Shown in pieces: positions 52,889-62,649 of a stretch of DNA of 64,000 bases. The stretch comes from VRUE01 sp963730315 (GTDB lineage Bacteria; Actinomycetota; Thermoleophilia; Solirubrobacterales; 70-9), in the NCBI GenBank assembly GCA_963730315.1, contig CAVSRD010000012.1, positions 310,001 to 374,000 on the forward strand. Reading direction: 5' to 3'. A program made the translations under genes and the position numbers. The notes beneath the pieces are model-generated. The model was given only the letters and a program-made list of their open reading frames with translations, did not search any database and had not been told where the DNA came from. Every line of letters starts with the position of its first letter. The stretch's first letter is position 1.

Positions 52889-53710
52889 TCAACGCCTCCG
52901 CAGTCTCATCTCGCCGGTCTGGCGGTGCACGGCCACTGCGCGCCGGAGCAGAACCGCGGCGACGGTCCAGAAGAGGATCCGCAGGTTGAGCCATACGGAC
53001 TGCTCCGTCGTGTACATCTGGTCCAGCGCAAGCTTCTGCGGCAGGAGGCGGTCAACGTAGTGCGCCATCGGATCATTCGGATCGAGAATGAAGCTCTCTT
53101 CGGCGAACGCGAGCTGCGAGAACCCCGTCATTCCCGGCCGCACCTGGAGGATCACATCGTAATCCCTTTCGAACATCTCGACGAAATGGGGATCCTCGGG
53201 ACGAGGCCCGACCAAGCTCATTTCCCCGATCAGAACCTGCCAGAGCTGAGGTATCTCGTCGAGCTTGAAGCGGGCGAGCAGGGAACCAACCCGGGTGAGA
53301 CGATGGTCTTCGCCCGAGGTGAGGCTGGAGCCGGAGGCGCCGTCGGTCATCTTGCGGAACTTCAGCAGCCGCAGCTTGCGCCCCTTGTAGCCGACACGTT
53401 TGGCCCGGTAGAGAATGGGACCGGGCGAATCCAGCTTGATCAACACCACCGCGATCGCGATCAGCGGAAGAAGCAGGAGCAGCAGGATGCCGCTCGAGAG
53501 AATGTCCAGAACGCGCCTGGCGACCGCGTCCAGGGATACCGAGACCCCACGGCGGGCAGGCAGCGGTGGAGACCGGAGCTCCAGGGCGGCCGAATCCGCC
53601 GATGCCGCCCGACCCGTTGACCCGGCCCGACCTGCCACCGCCGGGCCCGCTGGGGCAGCCGGACTCGCGGACGCAGTAGCGTCGGTTCTATATGTCGGTT
53701 CTTGAGGCAA
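52889..53710 (-). CDS. Undecaprenyl-phosphate sugar phosphotransferase (priming enzyme)
   Basis: It starts repeat-unit assembly by moving a sugar-1-phosphate onto undecaprenyl phosphate. 273 residues: a Pro/Ala-rich N-terminus (about 60 residues), one membrane helix (ILLLLLLPLIAIAVVLI), then the catalytic domain with KLRLLKFRKMTDG, FKLDEIPQLWQVLIGEMSLV and GPRPEDP. It is of the short PglC/WcaJ-C-terminal type. Start is TTG at 53710 because no ATG is near; a later start is possible. It is probably the first gene transcribed from the 53.7-54.1 kb gap. Confidence 0.88.
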   Translation of the reverse strand: MPQEPTYRTDATASASPAAPAGPAVAGRAGSTGRAASADSAALELRSPPLPARRGVSVSLDAVARRVLDILSSGILLLLLLPLIAIAVVLIKLDSPGPILYRAKRVGYKGRKLRLLKFRKMTDGASGSSLTSGEDHRLTRVGSLLARFKLDEIPQLWQVLIGEMSLVGPRPEDPHFVEMFERDYDVILQVRPGMTGFSQLAFAEESFILDPNDPMAHYVDRLLPQKLALDQMYTTEQSVWLNLRILFWTVAAVLLRRAVAVHRQTGEMRLRRR

Positions 53711-54126
53711 GTCTCGCGAGAGTGTGAGTGAAGGGATCTCGTTGTACGGTCGAGATTACATGACCATAGTTGAGAAACCGATACTTCATTAAAGATAGCT
53801 ACTCCAGATCTTAGCGATGGGTTTTTCCGCCCCGCGTCGCAACCGCCTGACCGGCGCCGACGCTCGTCGCTCGAGATGGGGCCAGTGGGTGCATCACTAG
53901 CTTCTTCGGCAACCGAGGCTCCCGACTTGACGGTTGCGGCCATCCGCCCGATTCCCGATCGCAACGCCGCATGCCGCGGTTCGTTCTCCGCAGCAGGCTG
54001 GCTTTTAATCATCGACTTTTTAGGCTAAGATGCTCAAGAGGCAACGTGGCTGGCGTGTCGTCGCCCAGCCGTTGACGCCGCCAAATCATTTGTGAATCGG
54101 AATTCGACGACCTAAGGAGCTTTGGT
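53711..54126. other. 416-bp non-coding gap, promoter region
   Basis: This is the largest gene-free stretch and the least GC-rich part of the window (for example 53740-53815). No convincing open frame is present. It separates the divergent priming transferase and LPFTG-protein genes, so promoters for both should lie here. I cannot assign -35/-10 pairs with confidence. Confidence 0.5.
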
Positions 54127-54432
54127 ATGAAGATTGCAGCGTCGGTTGCGGTTCTCAGCACCTGCTTGATGCTTGCGCTCGGAGGCACCGCTCTCGCTCA
54201 GTCCAATCCAACCCAGGACGCATACGGCGGCAGCGCCGGACAGCAGGTTGAACAGGTGGGCGGCAACCCGAGCAGCACAAACCCTGCGCCGACCTCGGCC
54301 GCGTCGGGCAGCGCGACCGTGGGCGTGCTCCCGTTTACGGGCATGCAGTTGCTTCTGATCGCAATTGCCGGCTCCGCGCTGATCGGCACCGGGCTGGTTC
54401 TGCGGCGCTCCGCTCGCCGCTCTTCCGAGTAA
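54127..54432 (+). CDS. Small LPXTG-type cell-wall-anchored protein
   Basis: A 101-residue exported protein. It has a signal peptide (MKIAASVAVLSTCLMLALGG, cleavage after TALA), a short Gln/Gly/Ser-rich mature part, and a C-terminal sorting signal LPFTG followed by a hydrophobic helix (MQLLLIAIAGSALIGTGLVL) and a basic tail (RRSARRSSE). Ribosome-binding site AAGGAG precedes ATG by 7 nt. It is a likely substrate of the sortase at 58.4 kb. It is flanked by polysaccharide genes. Confidence 0.88.
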   Translation: MKIAASVAVLSTCLMLALGGTALAQSNPTQDAYGGSAGQQVEQVGGNPSSTNPAPTSAASGSATVGVLPFTGMQLLLIAIAGSALIGTGLVLRRSARRSSE

Positions 54433-54445
54433 TCCCCAATCCGCA

Positions 54446-55408
54446 TTAGGCGGTGTTCGTGAGCGCCGCCGCGAACGGGTCACCGAAACGCTTCGAGTCG
54501 AGGCTGGCGACGATCTCGCCCACCCCGCCGGGCACTCGCATCCTCGGCTGGAAGTCCAACCGCTCGCGAATCTTCTCGAAGCTCACTTTGTAATCGCGAG
54601 GGTCCTCGTCCCGAGGAACGAAGCGAACCTCTCCATCCGGGACGCGTGCGGCGATGATCTCGACGAGATCCAGCTTGCGGTAGTTCTCGGCGGTGCTGCC
54701 GACGTTGAAGACCTCGCCGGCCACGGCGCCCAGCGGCGCCTCCAGCACACAGCCGATCGCTCGCGCCGCGTCGCCGACGTGAACGTAGGGGCGCCAGAAG
54801 AGCTCTCCGAACACCTCCAGCTCCCGACCGGCCCAGAGTTCGCGCGTGAACTCGTTGACCGTGAGGTCGAAGCGCATCCGCGGCGCCACTCCATAAAGGG
54901 TCGCGAATCGCAGGCAGGTCCCTCCACCATCGGTGTCGAGCAGCTGCTTCTCGATCTCCACCTTCTGCTCGGCGTAGAGGGAGACCGGGGCGAGCACGCC
55001 CTCCTCGTCGATCGGGTCGGTCGGATCGCTCATCCGGCCGTAGTTGGAGCAGGTCGAGGCGAAGATCGACCGCTGCACTCCAAGTCGTCGTGCCGCAGCG
55101 AACAGCTCTCGACTGGCGTCGACGTTGACGGCAGTCGCCAGCTCGGGGTCGCGGGAACAGGCGGGGTCGCCGACGATCGCCGCGAGGTGCACGAGGGAGT
55201 CGGACTCTTCCAGGAGGCGATCTTGCATCGTCTCGTCGCGAACGTCCCCCTCGATCAACTCGATGCCGTCGCCGATCAGCGCTTCGGCGACCTGGCGCTG
55301 GCCGTACATGAGGGAGTCGAGGACTCGAACGTGGTGCCCCGCACGCCGAAGTTCGGACGCCACGACGGCGCCCAGGTACCCCGCCCCGCCGCTGACGGCG
55401 ACGCGCAC
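54446..55408 (-). CDS. NAD-dependent sugar epimerase/dehydratase
   Basis: A 320-residue extended SDR enzyme from GTG at 55408. It has NAD loop SGGAGYLGA (about 5-13), HLAAIVGDPACS, STCSNYGR, catalytic YAEQK and YVHVGDAARAIGCVLEA. It resembles the SDR enzymes that make nucleotide-sugar intermediates rather than classic GalE. It starts 2 nt after the MaoC gene stop and so may be read from the ethylmalonyl-pathway transcript. Confidence 0.82.
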   Translation of the reverse strand: MRVAVSGGAGYLGAVVASELRRAGHHVRVLDSLMYGQRQVAEALIGDGIELIEGDVRDETMQDRLLEESDSLVHLAAIVGDPACSRDPELATAVNVDASRELFAAARRLGVQRSIFASTCSNYGRMSDPTDPIDEEGVLAPVSLYAEQKVEIEKQLLDTDGGGTCLRFATLYGVAPRMRFDLTVNEFTRELWAGRELEVFGELFWRPYVHVGDAARAIGCVLEAPLGAVAGEVFNVGSTAENYRKLDLVEIIAARVPDGEVRFVPRDEDPRDYKVSFEKIRERLDFQPRMRVPGGVGEIVASLDSKRFGDPFAAALTNTA

Positions 55409-55410
55409 CT

Positions 55411-55926
55411 TCAGCCCTGCGGGCGGCGCGGCACCAGGACGAGACGCTTGAACTCGGCGACCAGGACGCCGTCCTGGTTGAGGACGCGGGTGTGGACCCT
55501 GACCGTGCCGCGGTCGGGTTTCGATTTCGACTCGCGCTTCTCGAGCACCTCCGTCTCGCAGAACAGCGTGTCGCCATGGAAGACCGGCGCCGGATGGCTC
55601 AGTTCCTCGGTCGCCAGGTTGGCGATCGCCTTGCCGGAGATGTCAGAGACCGACATGCCCAGCGCCAGCGAGTAGACGAGCGGACCGACGACGACGTTGC
55701 GGCCCTGCTGCGACTGCTTCGCGTAGACGTCGTTGACGTGCAGCGGGTGGTGGTTCATCGTGATCAGGCAGAACAGGTGGTCGTCGGCCTCGGTCACGGT
55801 CTTCGCCGGCCAGTGCTTGTAGACGGCGCCCACCTCGAACTCCTCGAGGTAGCGGCCGTAGGCGTGGGCGCCGGACGCCTCGCGCTCGGCCTGGTCGGTG
55901 GTCAGCTCGTAGGTCTGCTCGCTCAT
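55411..55926 (-). CDS. MaoC-like enoyl/mesaconyl-CoA hydratase
   Basis: A 171-residue single hotdog-domain protein. The hydratase-2 region is seen as YLEEFEVGAVYKHWPAKTVT, then ADDHLFCLITMNHHPLHVND with the catalytic Asp and His, then GKAIANLATEEL and FHGDTLFCETEVLEKRESKS. Close actinobacterial relatives sit beside Ecm, Ccr and malyl-CoA lyase genes, where they are taken as mesaconyl-CoA hydratases. The proteobacterial mesaconyl-CoA hydratase is about twice as long (two hotdog folds), so that assignment is an inference. Confidence 0.75.
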   Translation of the reverse strand: MSEQTYELTTDQAEREASGAHAYGRYLEEFEVGAVYKHWPAKTVTEADDHLFCLITMNHHPLHVNDVYAKQSQQGRNVVVGPLVYSLALGMSVSDISGKAIANLATEELSHPAPVFHGDTLFCETEVLEKRESKSKPDRGTVRVHTRVLNQDGVLVAEFKRLVLVPRRPQG

Positions 55927-56002
55927 CGGTTGCGGAATCTCCTTGGTCTCGGGACTGCGCCGGATGCTATCCGCGCGGCGGCCGAGGCGGCCCGCGAGGC
56001 GC

Positions 56003-56365
56003 TCAGCGCGCCTTCTTCAGACGTGCCCGCTGCTCCTGCTTTTCAACCACCTGGGCCACCAGCTTCTTCACGTTGGAGTCGCCCGTCGCCTTGATGTGGC
56101 CGGTCTCGACCGCCCTGCGGTAGGCCTTCAGCGTGCCTTTCTCGGCAAGCTCGTTGAACTGCGGCCGGTCGATCTCGACCAGGACACGCTCGTCCTGGGC
56201 GAGGTCCTTGCTGATCTTCGGCCCGGGAAGCTCGACCCGGTAGAGCTGGATGTCGCCGCGCCCCCGCAGCTCCAGCCCGAAGACCAGCTTCAGTTTCTGC
56301 AGCGCGGGGACCTCCGCCTGGAAGCGCTCGACGGCGGTCTTGATCAGCTCCGCAGTCGAGGCCAT
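56003..56365 (-). CDS. SCP2-like sterol-carrier-domain protein
   Basis: A 120-residue soluble protein. The pattern DERVLVEIDRPQFNELAEKG followed by AYRRAVETGHIKATGDSNVK matches the SCP2 fold, where a lipid-binding cavity ends with a Gly-Asp before the last helix. It lies between the acyl-CoA dehydrogenase (4 nt upstream) and the MaoC gene, so it may carry acyl-CoA ligands. C-terminal tail is basic. Confidence 0.6.
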   Translation of the reverse strand: MASTAELIKTAVERFQAEVPALQKLKLVFGLELRGRGDIQLYRVELPGPKISKDLAQDERVLVEIDRPQFNELAEKGTLKAYRRAVETGHIKATGDSNVKKLVAQVVEKQEQRARLKKAR

Positions 56366-56369
56366 CGGC

Positions 56370-57584
56370 CTAGATCTTGTGCCGCTGGAGGAGCTTTTTG
56401 CCGATCACCATGCGCTGGATCTCCGAGGTTCCCTCGCCGATCAGCAGCAGGGGCGCGTCGCGGTAGAGGCGCTCGATCTCGTACTCCTTCGAGTAGCCGT
56501 AGCCGCCGTGGATGCGGAAGCACTCCTCGACGCACTCCTTGCCGGTCTCCGAGGCGAGCAGCTTCGCCATCCCTGCCTCCAGGTCGGAGCGCTCGCCGGC
56601 GTCCTTCAGCCGCGCCGCTTTGCGGGTCACGAGGCGCGCCGCCTCGACCTTGGTCGCCATGTCGGCGAGCTTGAACTGGATCGCCTGGTGCTGGGCGATC
56701 GGCTTGCCGAAGGTCTTGCGCTCCTGGCTGTAGCGGAGCGCCAGCTCCAGGGCCCGCTGAGCGATGCCGACGCCGCGCGCCGCGACGTTGACCCGCCCGA
56801 CCTCGAGCGCGTCCATCATCTGCACGAAGCCCTGCCCGACCCCGGCCTCCTCGCCGCCCAGCACCCGCTCCGGCGGGCAGCGGTAGCCATCGTAGATCAG
56901 CTCGGTCGACTCGACCCCCTTGTAGCCCATCTTCTTGATCTTCGGCGGGATCGTCAGGCCCGCGTAGTCGCCCTCATTGACTTCCTTCCAGGGCTCCTTC
57001 TCGGTGATGAAGCAGGTCATCCCCTTGTAGGGCGGCTCGGCCTTCGGGTCGCTCTTCATCAGCACGAAGACGACGCCCGAGCCGAGCCCGTTGGTCACCC
57101 ACATCTTCTGCCCGTTCAGCTCCCAGCTGCCGTCCTCGCCCTTCTTCGCGGTCGCCTTGATGCCCTGGACGTCGGAGCCGACCTCGGGCTCAGACAGCGA
57201 GAAGGCGGCGCGGATCTCGCCGCTCGCCATCTTCGGCAGGAAGTGGTCCTTCTGCTCCTCGGTGCCGAACTTCATCAGCAGGTAGGAGCCGATGAAGTGC
57301 GTGTTGACGACGCCGGAGATCGAGATCCAGCCGCGCGAGAGCTCTTCGACGATCATCGCGTAGGTGGTCAGGTCGAGCCCCATGCCGCCGTACTCCTCGG
57401 GGATCGTCACCCCGAACAGGCCCAGCTCCTTCATCTGCTCGACGATCGGCTCCGGGAAGGAGTCCTCGTGGTCGTAGTACTCGGCGTTGGGGAGGATCTG
57501 CTCGTCGACGAACTGGCGCACCATCTCGGTGATGTCGCGCTGGATGTCGGTCTGCTCGCTGTAAGCGGCGGTCTCTACGGCCAT
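56370..57584 (-). CDS. Acyl-CoA dehydrogenase, candidate methylsuccinyl-CoA dehydrogenase
   Basis: A 404-residue FAD enzyme. It has the flavin/substrate motifs FSLSEPEVGSDVQGIKATA and MWVTNG, RKTFGKPIAQHQAIQFKLAD, and RIHGGYGYSKEYEIERLYRD followed by IGEGTSEIQ with the catalytic Glu. It is clustered with MaoC and SCP2-like genes and lies 2 kb from malyl-CoA lyase. In the ethylmalonyl-CoA pathway the step needed is methylsuccinyl-CoA to mesaconyl-CoA. Proteobacterial Mcd is longer, so the substrate is inferred from context only. Confidence 0.85.
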   Translation of the reverse strand: MAVETAAYSEQTDIQRDITEMVRQFVDEQILPNAEYYDHEDSFPEPIVEQMKELGLFGVTIPEEYGGMGLDLTTYAMIVEELSRGWISISGVVNTHFIGSYLLMKFGTEEQKDHFLPKMASGEIRAAFSLSEPEVGSDVQGIKATAKKGEDGSWELNGQKMWVTNGLGSGVVFVLMKSDPKAEPPYKGMTCFITEKEPWKEVNEGDYAGLTIPPKIKKMGYKGVESTELIYDGYRCPPERVLGGEEAGVGQGFVQMMDALEVGRVNVAARGVGIAQRALELALRYSQERKTFGKPIAQHQAIQFKLADMATKVEAARLVTRKAARLKDAGERSDLEAGMAKLLASETGKECVEECFRIHGGYGYSKEYEIERLYRDAPLLLIGEGTSEIQRMVIGKKLLQRHKI

Positions 57585-57735
57585 GGCTCCTGGTCGGGTC
57601 GGGTGCGGGGCCTCGAACAATATCGGCGTCGCATTCCAACGCGCCGAACACGGAGTCTGTAGGGTCACTCATACATGCGTCCAGTAGGCGCGGGGCAGTC
57701 GGTGGCGGGGGGATCCTGCTGACGAGAAGAGTCGC

Positions 57736-58296
57736 ATGAAACGCGGTCTTCTGCTTTGCCTTGCAGCGGCATCGCTCCTGGTCGGGGTCGCATCGGCGCA
57801 GGCACACGGCCTGATCGCCCCCGTCGATGCCTGCCCTGGGCAGTCCGCGCACGGCGCTTCGCCCGCGGAGCAGGAGGCGGCGATGCTGTGCATGACGAAC
57901 TTCGCCAGGCACGCCGTCGGGCTGGCGCCACTCGCTGACTCGGTCGAGCTGGATCGCTCCGCCTCCGGCAAGTCCGGCGACATCCTTCGCTGCGACAGCT
58001 TCAGCCACTTCGCATGCCACCGCGACCTCGTCTACTGGATGATGCGAACTGGCTACCTCCCGTCCCGGTGCTGGAGGGCCGGCGAGAACCTCGCCTGGGG
58101 GACCGGGCGGTCCGGCGCCGTGCGCTCCATCTTCGGCGCATGGATGCACTCGTCCGAGCACCGCCGCAACATCCTCGGCCACTACGCCCAGATTGGCATC
58201 GGCCTGCGGGTTGGCAGGTTGGGAAAGTGGAGCGACGCCCACGTCTGGACCCAGCACTTCGGCTCGCATTGCGCCGCAAGGCGCTCGCGTCGCTGA
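57736..58296 (+). CDS. Secreted CAP-domain (SCP/PR1-like) protein
   Basis: A 186-residue exported protein with signal peptide (MKRGLLLCLAAASLLVGVAS). The CAP core is seen as AMLCMTNFARHAVGLAPLAD, the first His in FSHFACHRD, the Glu in CWRAGENLAWGTG, and HSSEHRRNILGHYAQIGIG with the second His. Cys residues suggest disulfides. The CAP family binds lipids or acts as a protease; its role here is unknown. Another CAP gene lies at 62.7 kb. Confidence 0.85.
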   Translation: MKRGLLLCLAAASLLVGVASAQAHGLIAPVDACPGQSAHGASPAEQEAAMLCMTNFARHAVGLAPLADSVELDRSASGKSGDILRCDSFSHFACHRDLVYWMMRTGYLPSRCWRAGENLAWGTGRSGAVRSIFGAWMHSSEHRRNILGHYAQIGIGLRVGRLGKWSDAHVWTQHFGSHCAARRSRR

Positions 58297-58350
58297 GCGA
58301 ACCGGTCGCAAGCTCGGCGGTTCGCGGTCCGGCAACCTGGAGATGGGACA

Positions 58351-59046
58351 ATGCCATCCGTGCGCCGCGCGCTCCGCATCCTCTCGATCGCCCTGATCAC
58401 CGCCGGCTTGGTGCTGGTCGCCGACATCGCCGTCACCCTCCTCTACAAGGAGCCCCTCTCTTCGGTCTACGCGGCGATCCAGCAGGACCAGGCGGCCAGC
58501 GAACTGAGCGAAACCGAGGCGCAGTACCCCGACCGGGCCGCCCGCCGCGCGATCGCCCGGGTTCGCAGTCGGACGCGGCGGATCGCGACCCTGGCCCGGC
58601 GCTTCGGCGCCCGGGCCAGGGAGGGCGAGGCGATCGGTCGCATCCGCGCCCCGGCGATGGACGGGCTGAACACCGTGGTCGTGCAGGGCACCGATACCTC
58701 CAGTCTCCAGAAGGGGCCCGGGCACTACCCCTCGACGCCGCTCCCCGGACAGGGAGGCACGGCCGGGATCGCCGGCCACCGGACCACCTACGGGGCCCCG
58801 TTCCGCCACATCGACTCGATGCATCGAGGCGACCGCATCGTGCTCAAAATGCCCTACGCGACGATCGTCTACCGGGTGCAGAAGACAGCGATCGTCGACC
58901 CCACCGACGTCTGGGTGGTTGACGGCGTCGGCTACGAGCGACTCGTGCTCAGCTCGTGCAATCCCCTCTACAGCGCAACGCAGCGCTTCATCGTCTTTGC
59001 GAGGGCGGTGCGGGAGAGACTCCCGGCGCGGACCCGCCACTCGTAG
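58351..59046 (+). CDS. Class E-type sortase
   Basis: A transpeptidase that attaches sorting-signal proteins to the cell wall. 231 residues: one N-terminal transmembrane helix (about 10-30), an Arg-rich stalk, then the sortase barrel with catalytic His143 (AGHRTTYGAPF), Cys203 (LSSCNPL) and Arg212 (SATQRF). The alkaline GHRTT motif and overall length match the actinobacterial class E/D group. The LPFTG protein at 54.1 kb is the plain substrate. Its 3' end overlaps a membrane-protein gene on the other strand by 59 bp. Confidence 0.9.
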   Translation: MPSVRRALRILSIALITAGLVLVADIAVTLLYKEPLSSVYAAIQQDQAASELSETEAQYPDRAARRAIARVRSRTRRIATLARRFGARAREGEAIGRIRAPAMDGLNTVVVQGTDTSSLQKGPGHYPSTPLPGQGGTAGIAGHRTTYGAPFRHIDSMHRGDRIVLKMPYATIVYRVQKTAIVDPTDVWVVDGVGYERLVLSSCNPLYSATQRFIVFARAVRERLPARTRHS

Positions 59047-59203
59047 TTCCGCTGCCCTGCGGCGCAGGCGAGCCCGTGGAGATTTCCGATGCGTCGCGAC
59101 CGCCGCCGATGACGACGACCAGCAGGTAGGCGACGACGAGGCCGAGGACCAGGCCGAGCAGGACGCCGGCCACCAGGTCGAGCTTCCTCCCTCGCCCGGT
59201 CAC
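58988..59203 (-). CDS. Small single-pass membrane protein
   Basis: A 71-residue protein from GTG at 59203, with one transmembrane helix (LDLVAGVLLGLVLGLVVAYL) and a Gly/Ser/Thr-rich outer tail. Its start overlaps the stop of the coiled-coil gene by 4 bp (GTGA), so the two are made together. No function known. Confidence 0.6.
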   Translation of the reverse strand: MTGRGRKLDLVAGVLLGLVLGLVVAYLLVVVIGGGRDASEISTGSPAPQGSGTTSGGSAPGVSPAPPSQRR

Positions 59204-59580
59204 GCCGAGAGCGGTAGGCGCTGGAGCCGCTGGAGGCGCTCGGCAATTCGGTCGGCGCGGGCCGTAAACTGGTCGAGACCGTCCTCGCCGCGCCGGGGCC
59301 GCGTTGCCCGCCGGGCCCGGTCGGGAACGGCGCCGGCAGGTCGTCCGGATCCCTGGCGGGCGGCAACGGCGGCGCTGGCCCGCTCGGCCAGCCCAGCGGC
59401 CCGGCGCGCCTGCTCCGCCGCGTCGAGCGCCGCGGCGCCGACGGTCATCACCGCAGCCTCGGAGGCGCGCGCCGTGGCGAGCGCCTCGTCGATCCGCTCG
59501 ACCAGCTCGCCGAGCAGCGGCGGGCGGGCGCGCTCGGGCAGCCGCCACTGGTCGGTGTTGTCACGGATCGGGGCGCCCAT
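59200..59580 (-). CDS. Small helical (coiled-coil-like) protein
   Basis: A 126-residue soluble protein rich in Ala, Arg and Glu. Long helices (LLGELVERIDEALATARASE, AALDAAEQARRAAGLAERAS, FTARADRIAERLQRLQRLPL) suggest a coiled coil. Coupled by 4 bp to the following membrane protein, possibly as its cytoplasmic partner. No family recognised. Confidence 0.55.
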   Translation of the reverse strand: MGAPIRDNTDQWRLPERARPPLLGELVERIDEALATARASEAAVMTVGAAALDAAEQARRAAGLAERASAAVAARQGSGRPAGAVPDRARRATRPRRGEDGLDQFTARADRIAERLQRLQRLPLSA

Positions 59581-59728
59581 CCCCTCAATGTACGGCGGGC
59601 GGGCGTGAATCCCTGCGCTGCGCCGGCTCCGGCTCCGCGGTCGACATTTGAGTCGGATGGCGAACCAAACCTCGACCGCGCCGCTCGACTAGATTGCGGA
59701 TCGACCCATCCCTGACCCGAGGAGCAAC

Positions 59729-60781
59729 TTGAGACACCCCAGAGACTTCTTCCAGCCGCTGGCAATCGGCGCCCCCGAGCCGCTGCGCGAGATTCCCGTC
59801 AAGCCGTCGCGGATGATCCACTTCCTCGACTTCTCGAACGAGAAGATGGTCGCCAAGGCGGCCGACATCGCCCAGCAGACCGACATCCTGCTCGGCAATC
59901 TCGAGGACGCGATACCGGTCGACCGCAAGGAGGCCGCCCGCGCCGGCCTGATCGAGGCGGCCACGAAGTCCGACTTCGGTCAGACCTCGCTGTGGACGCG
60001 GGTCAACTCGCTGGAGAGCCCCTGGGTGCTCGACGACCTGACGACGCTGGTCGGCGAGATCGGCGACCAGCTCGAGGTCGTGATGGTGCCCAAGGTGGAG
60101 GGCGCCTGGGACATCCACTACGTCGACCGCCTGCTCGCCCAGCTCGAGGCGAAGGCGGGGCTGGAGCGCCCGATCCTCGTCCACGCGATCCTCGAGACCG
60201 CGCAGGGCGTCGTCAACGTCGAGGAGATCGCCGCGGCCAGCCCGCGCATGCAGGGGATGAGCTTCGGCCCGGCTGACCTCGCCGCCTCGCGGCGGATGAA
60301 GACGACGCGGGTCGGCGGCGGCCACCCCGGCTACCGCTCGATGGAGGACCCGGCCGACCCCGAGAACCCCGAGGCCGACCGGGTCACCGCCCAGCAGGAC
60401 CCCTGGCACTACTCGATCGCCCGCATGGTGGACGCCTGCGCCTCGGCCGGGATCCTGCCCTTCTACGGCCCGTTCGGGGACATCAAGGACACGGCCGGCT
60501 GCGAAACCCAGTTCCGCGCCGCCTTCCTGCTCGGCTGCGTCGGCGCCTGGTCGCTGCACCCGGCGCAGATCAAGATCGCCAAGAAGGTGTTCAGCCCGCC
60601 GCCGGACGAGGTCAAGTTCGCGAAGAAGGTGCTGGAGGCGATCCCCGACGGCCGCGGCGTCCATATGATCGACGGCAAGATGCAGGACGACGCCACCTGG
60701 AAGCAGTGCAAGGTGATGGTCGAGCTCGCCGAGCTGCTCGCGGCAAAGGATCCGGAGCTGGCGCAGGCCTACGAGCTGTAG
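59729..60781 (+). CDS. mcl: L-malyl-CoA/beta-methylmalyl-CoA lyase
   Basis: It cleaves beta-methylmalyl-CoA to propionyl-CoA and glyoxylate, and condenses or cleaves malyl-CoA. 350 residues of the CitE-like TIM-barrel type, closest in pattern to the Chloroflexus enzyme: FFQPLAIGAPEPLREIPVKP, LLGNLEDAIPVDRKEAARAG (metal Glu-Asp), MVPKVEGAWDIHYVDRLLAQ, FGPADLAASR and AWSLHPAQIKIAKKVFSP. TTG start at 59729 preceded by GAGGAGC. It would end the ethylmalonyl-CoA pathway. Convergent with pckG. Confidence 0.9.
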   Translation: MRHPRDFFQPLAIGAPEPLREIPVKPSRMIHFLDFSNEKMVAKAADIAQQTDILLGNLEDAIPVDRKEAARAGLIEAATKSDFGQTSLWTRVNSLESPWVLDDLTTLVGEIGDQLEVVMVPKVEGAWDIHYVDRLLAQLEAKAGLERPILVHAILETAQGVVNVEEIAAASPRMQGMSFGPADLAASRRMKTTRVGGGHPGYRSMEDPADPENPEADRVTAQQDPWHYSIARMVDACASAGILPFYGPFGDIKDTAGCETQFRAAFLLGCVGAWSLHPAQIKIAKKVFSPPPDEVKFAKKVLEAIPDGRGVHMIDGKMQDDATWKQCKVMVELAELLAAKDPELAQAYEL

Positions 60782-60799
60782 GGCGCCCGGCGCCGGGCC

Positions 60800-62605
<1,806 letters not shown>

Positions 62606-62649
62606 TCCTAGCACTTTACTTGCCGATGCAGGGTGACGAGCGAGCCCCC

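Noticed and set aside
57190..59040. A 616-codon minus-strand frame
   Set aside because: It is antisense to the CAP and sortase genes and then out of frame with the acyl-CoA dehydrogenase.
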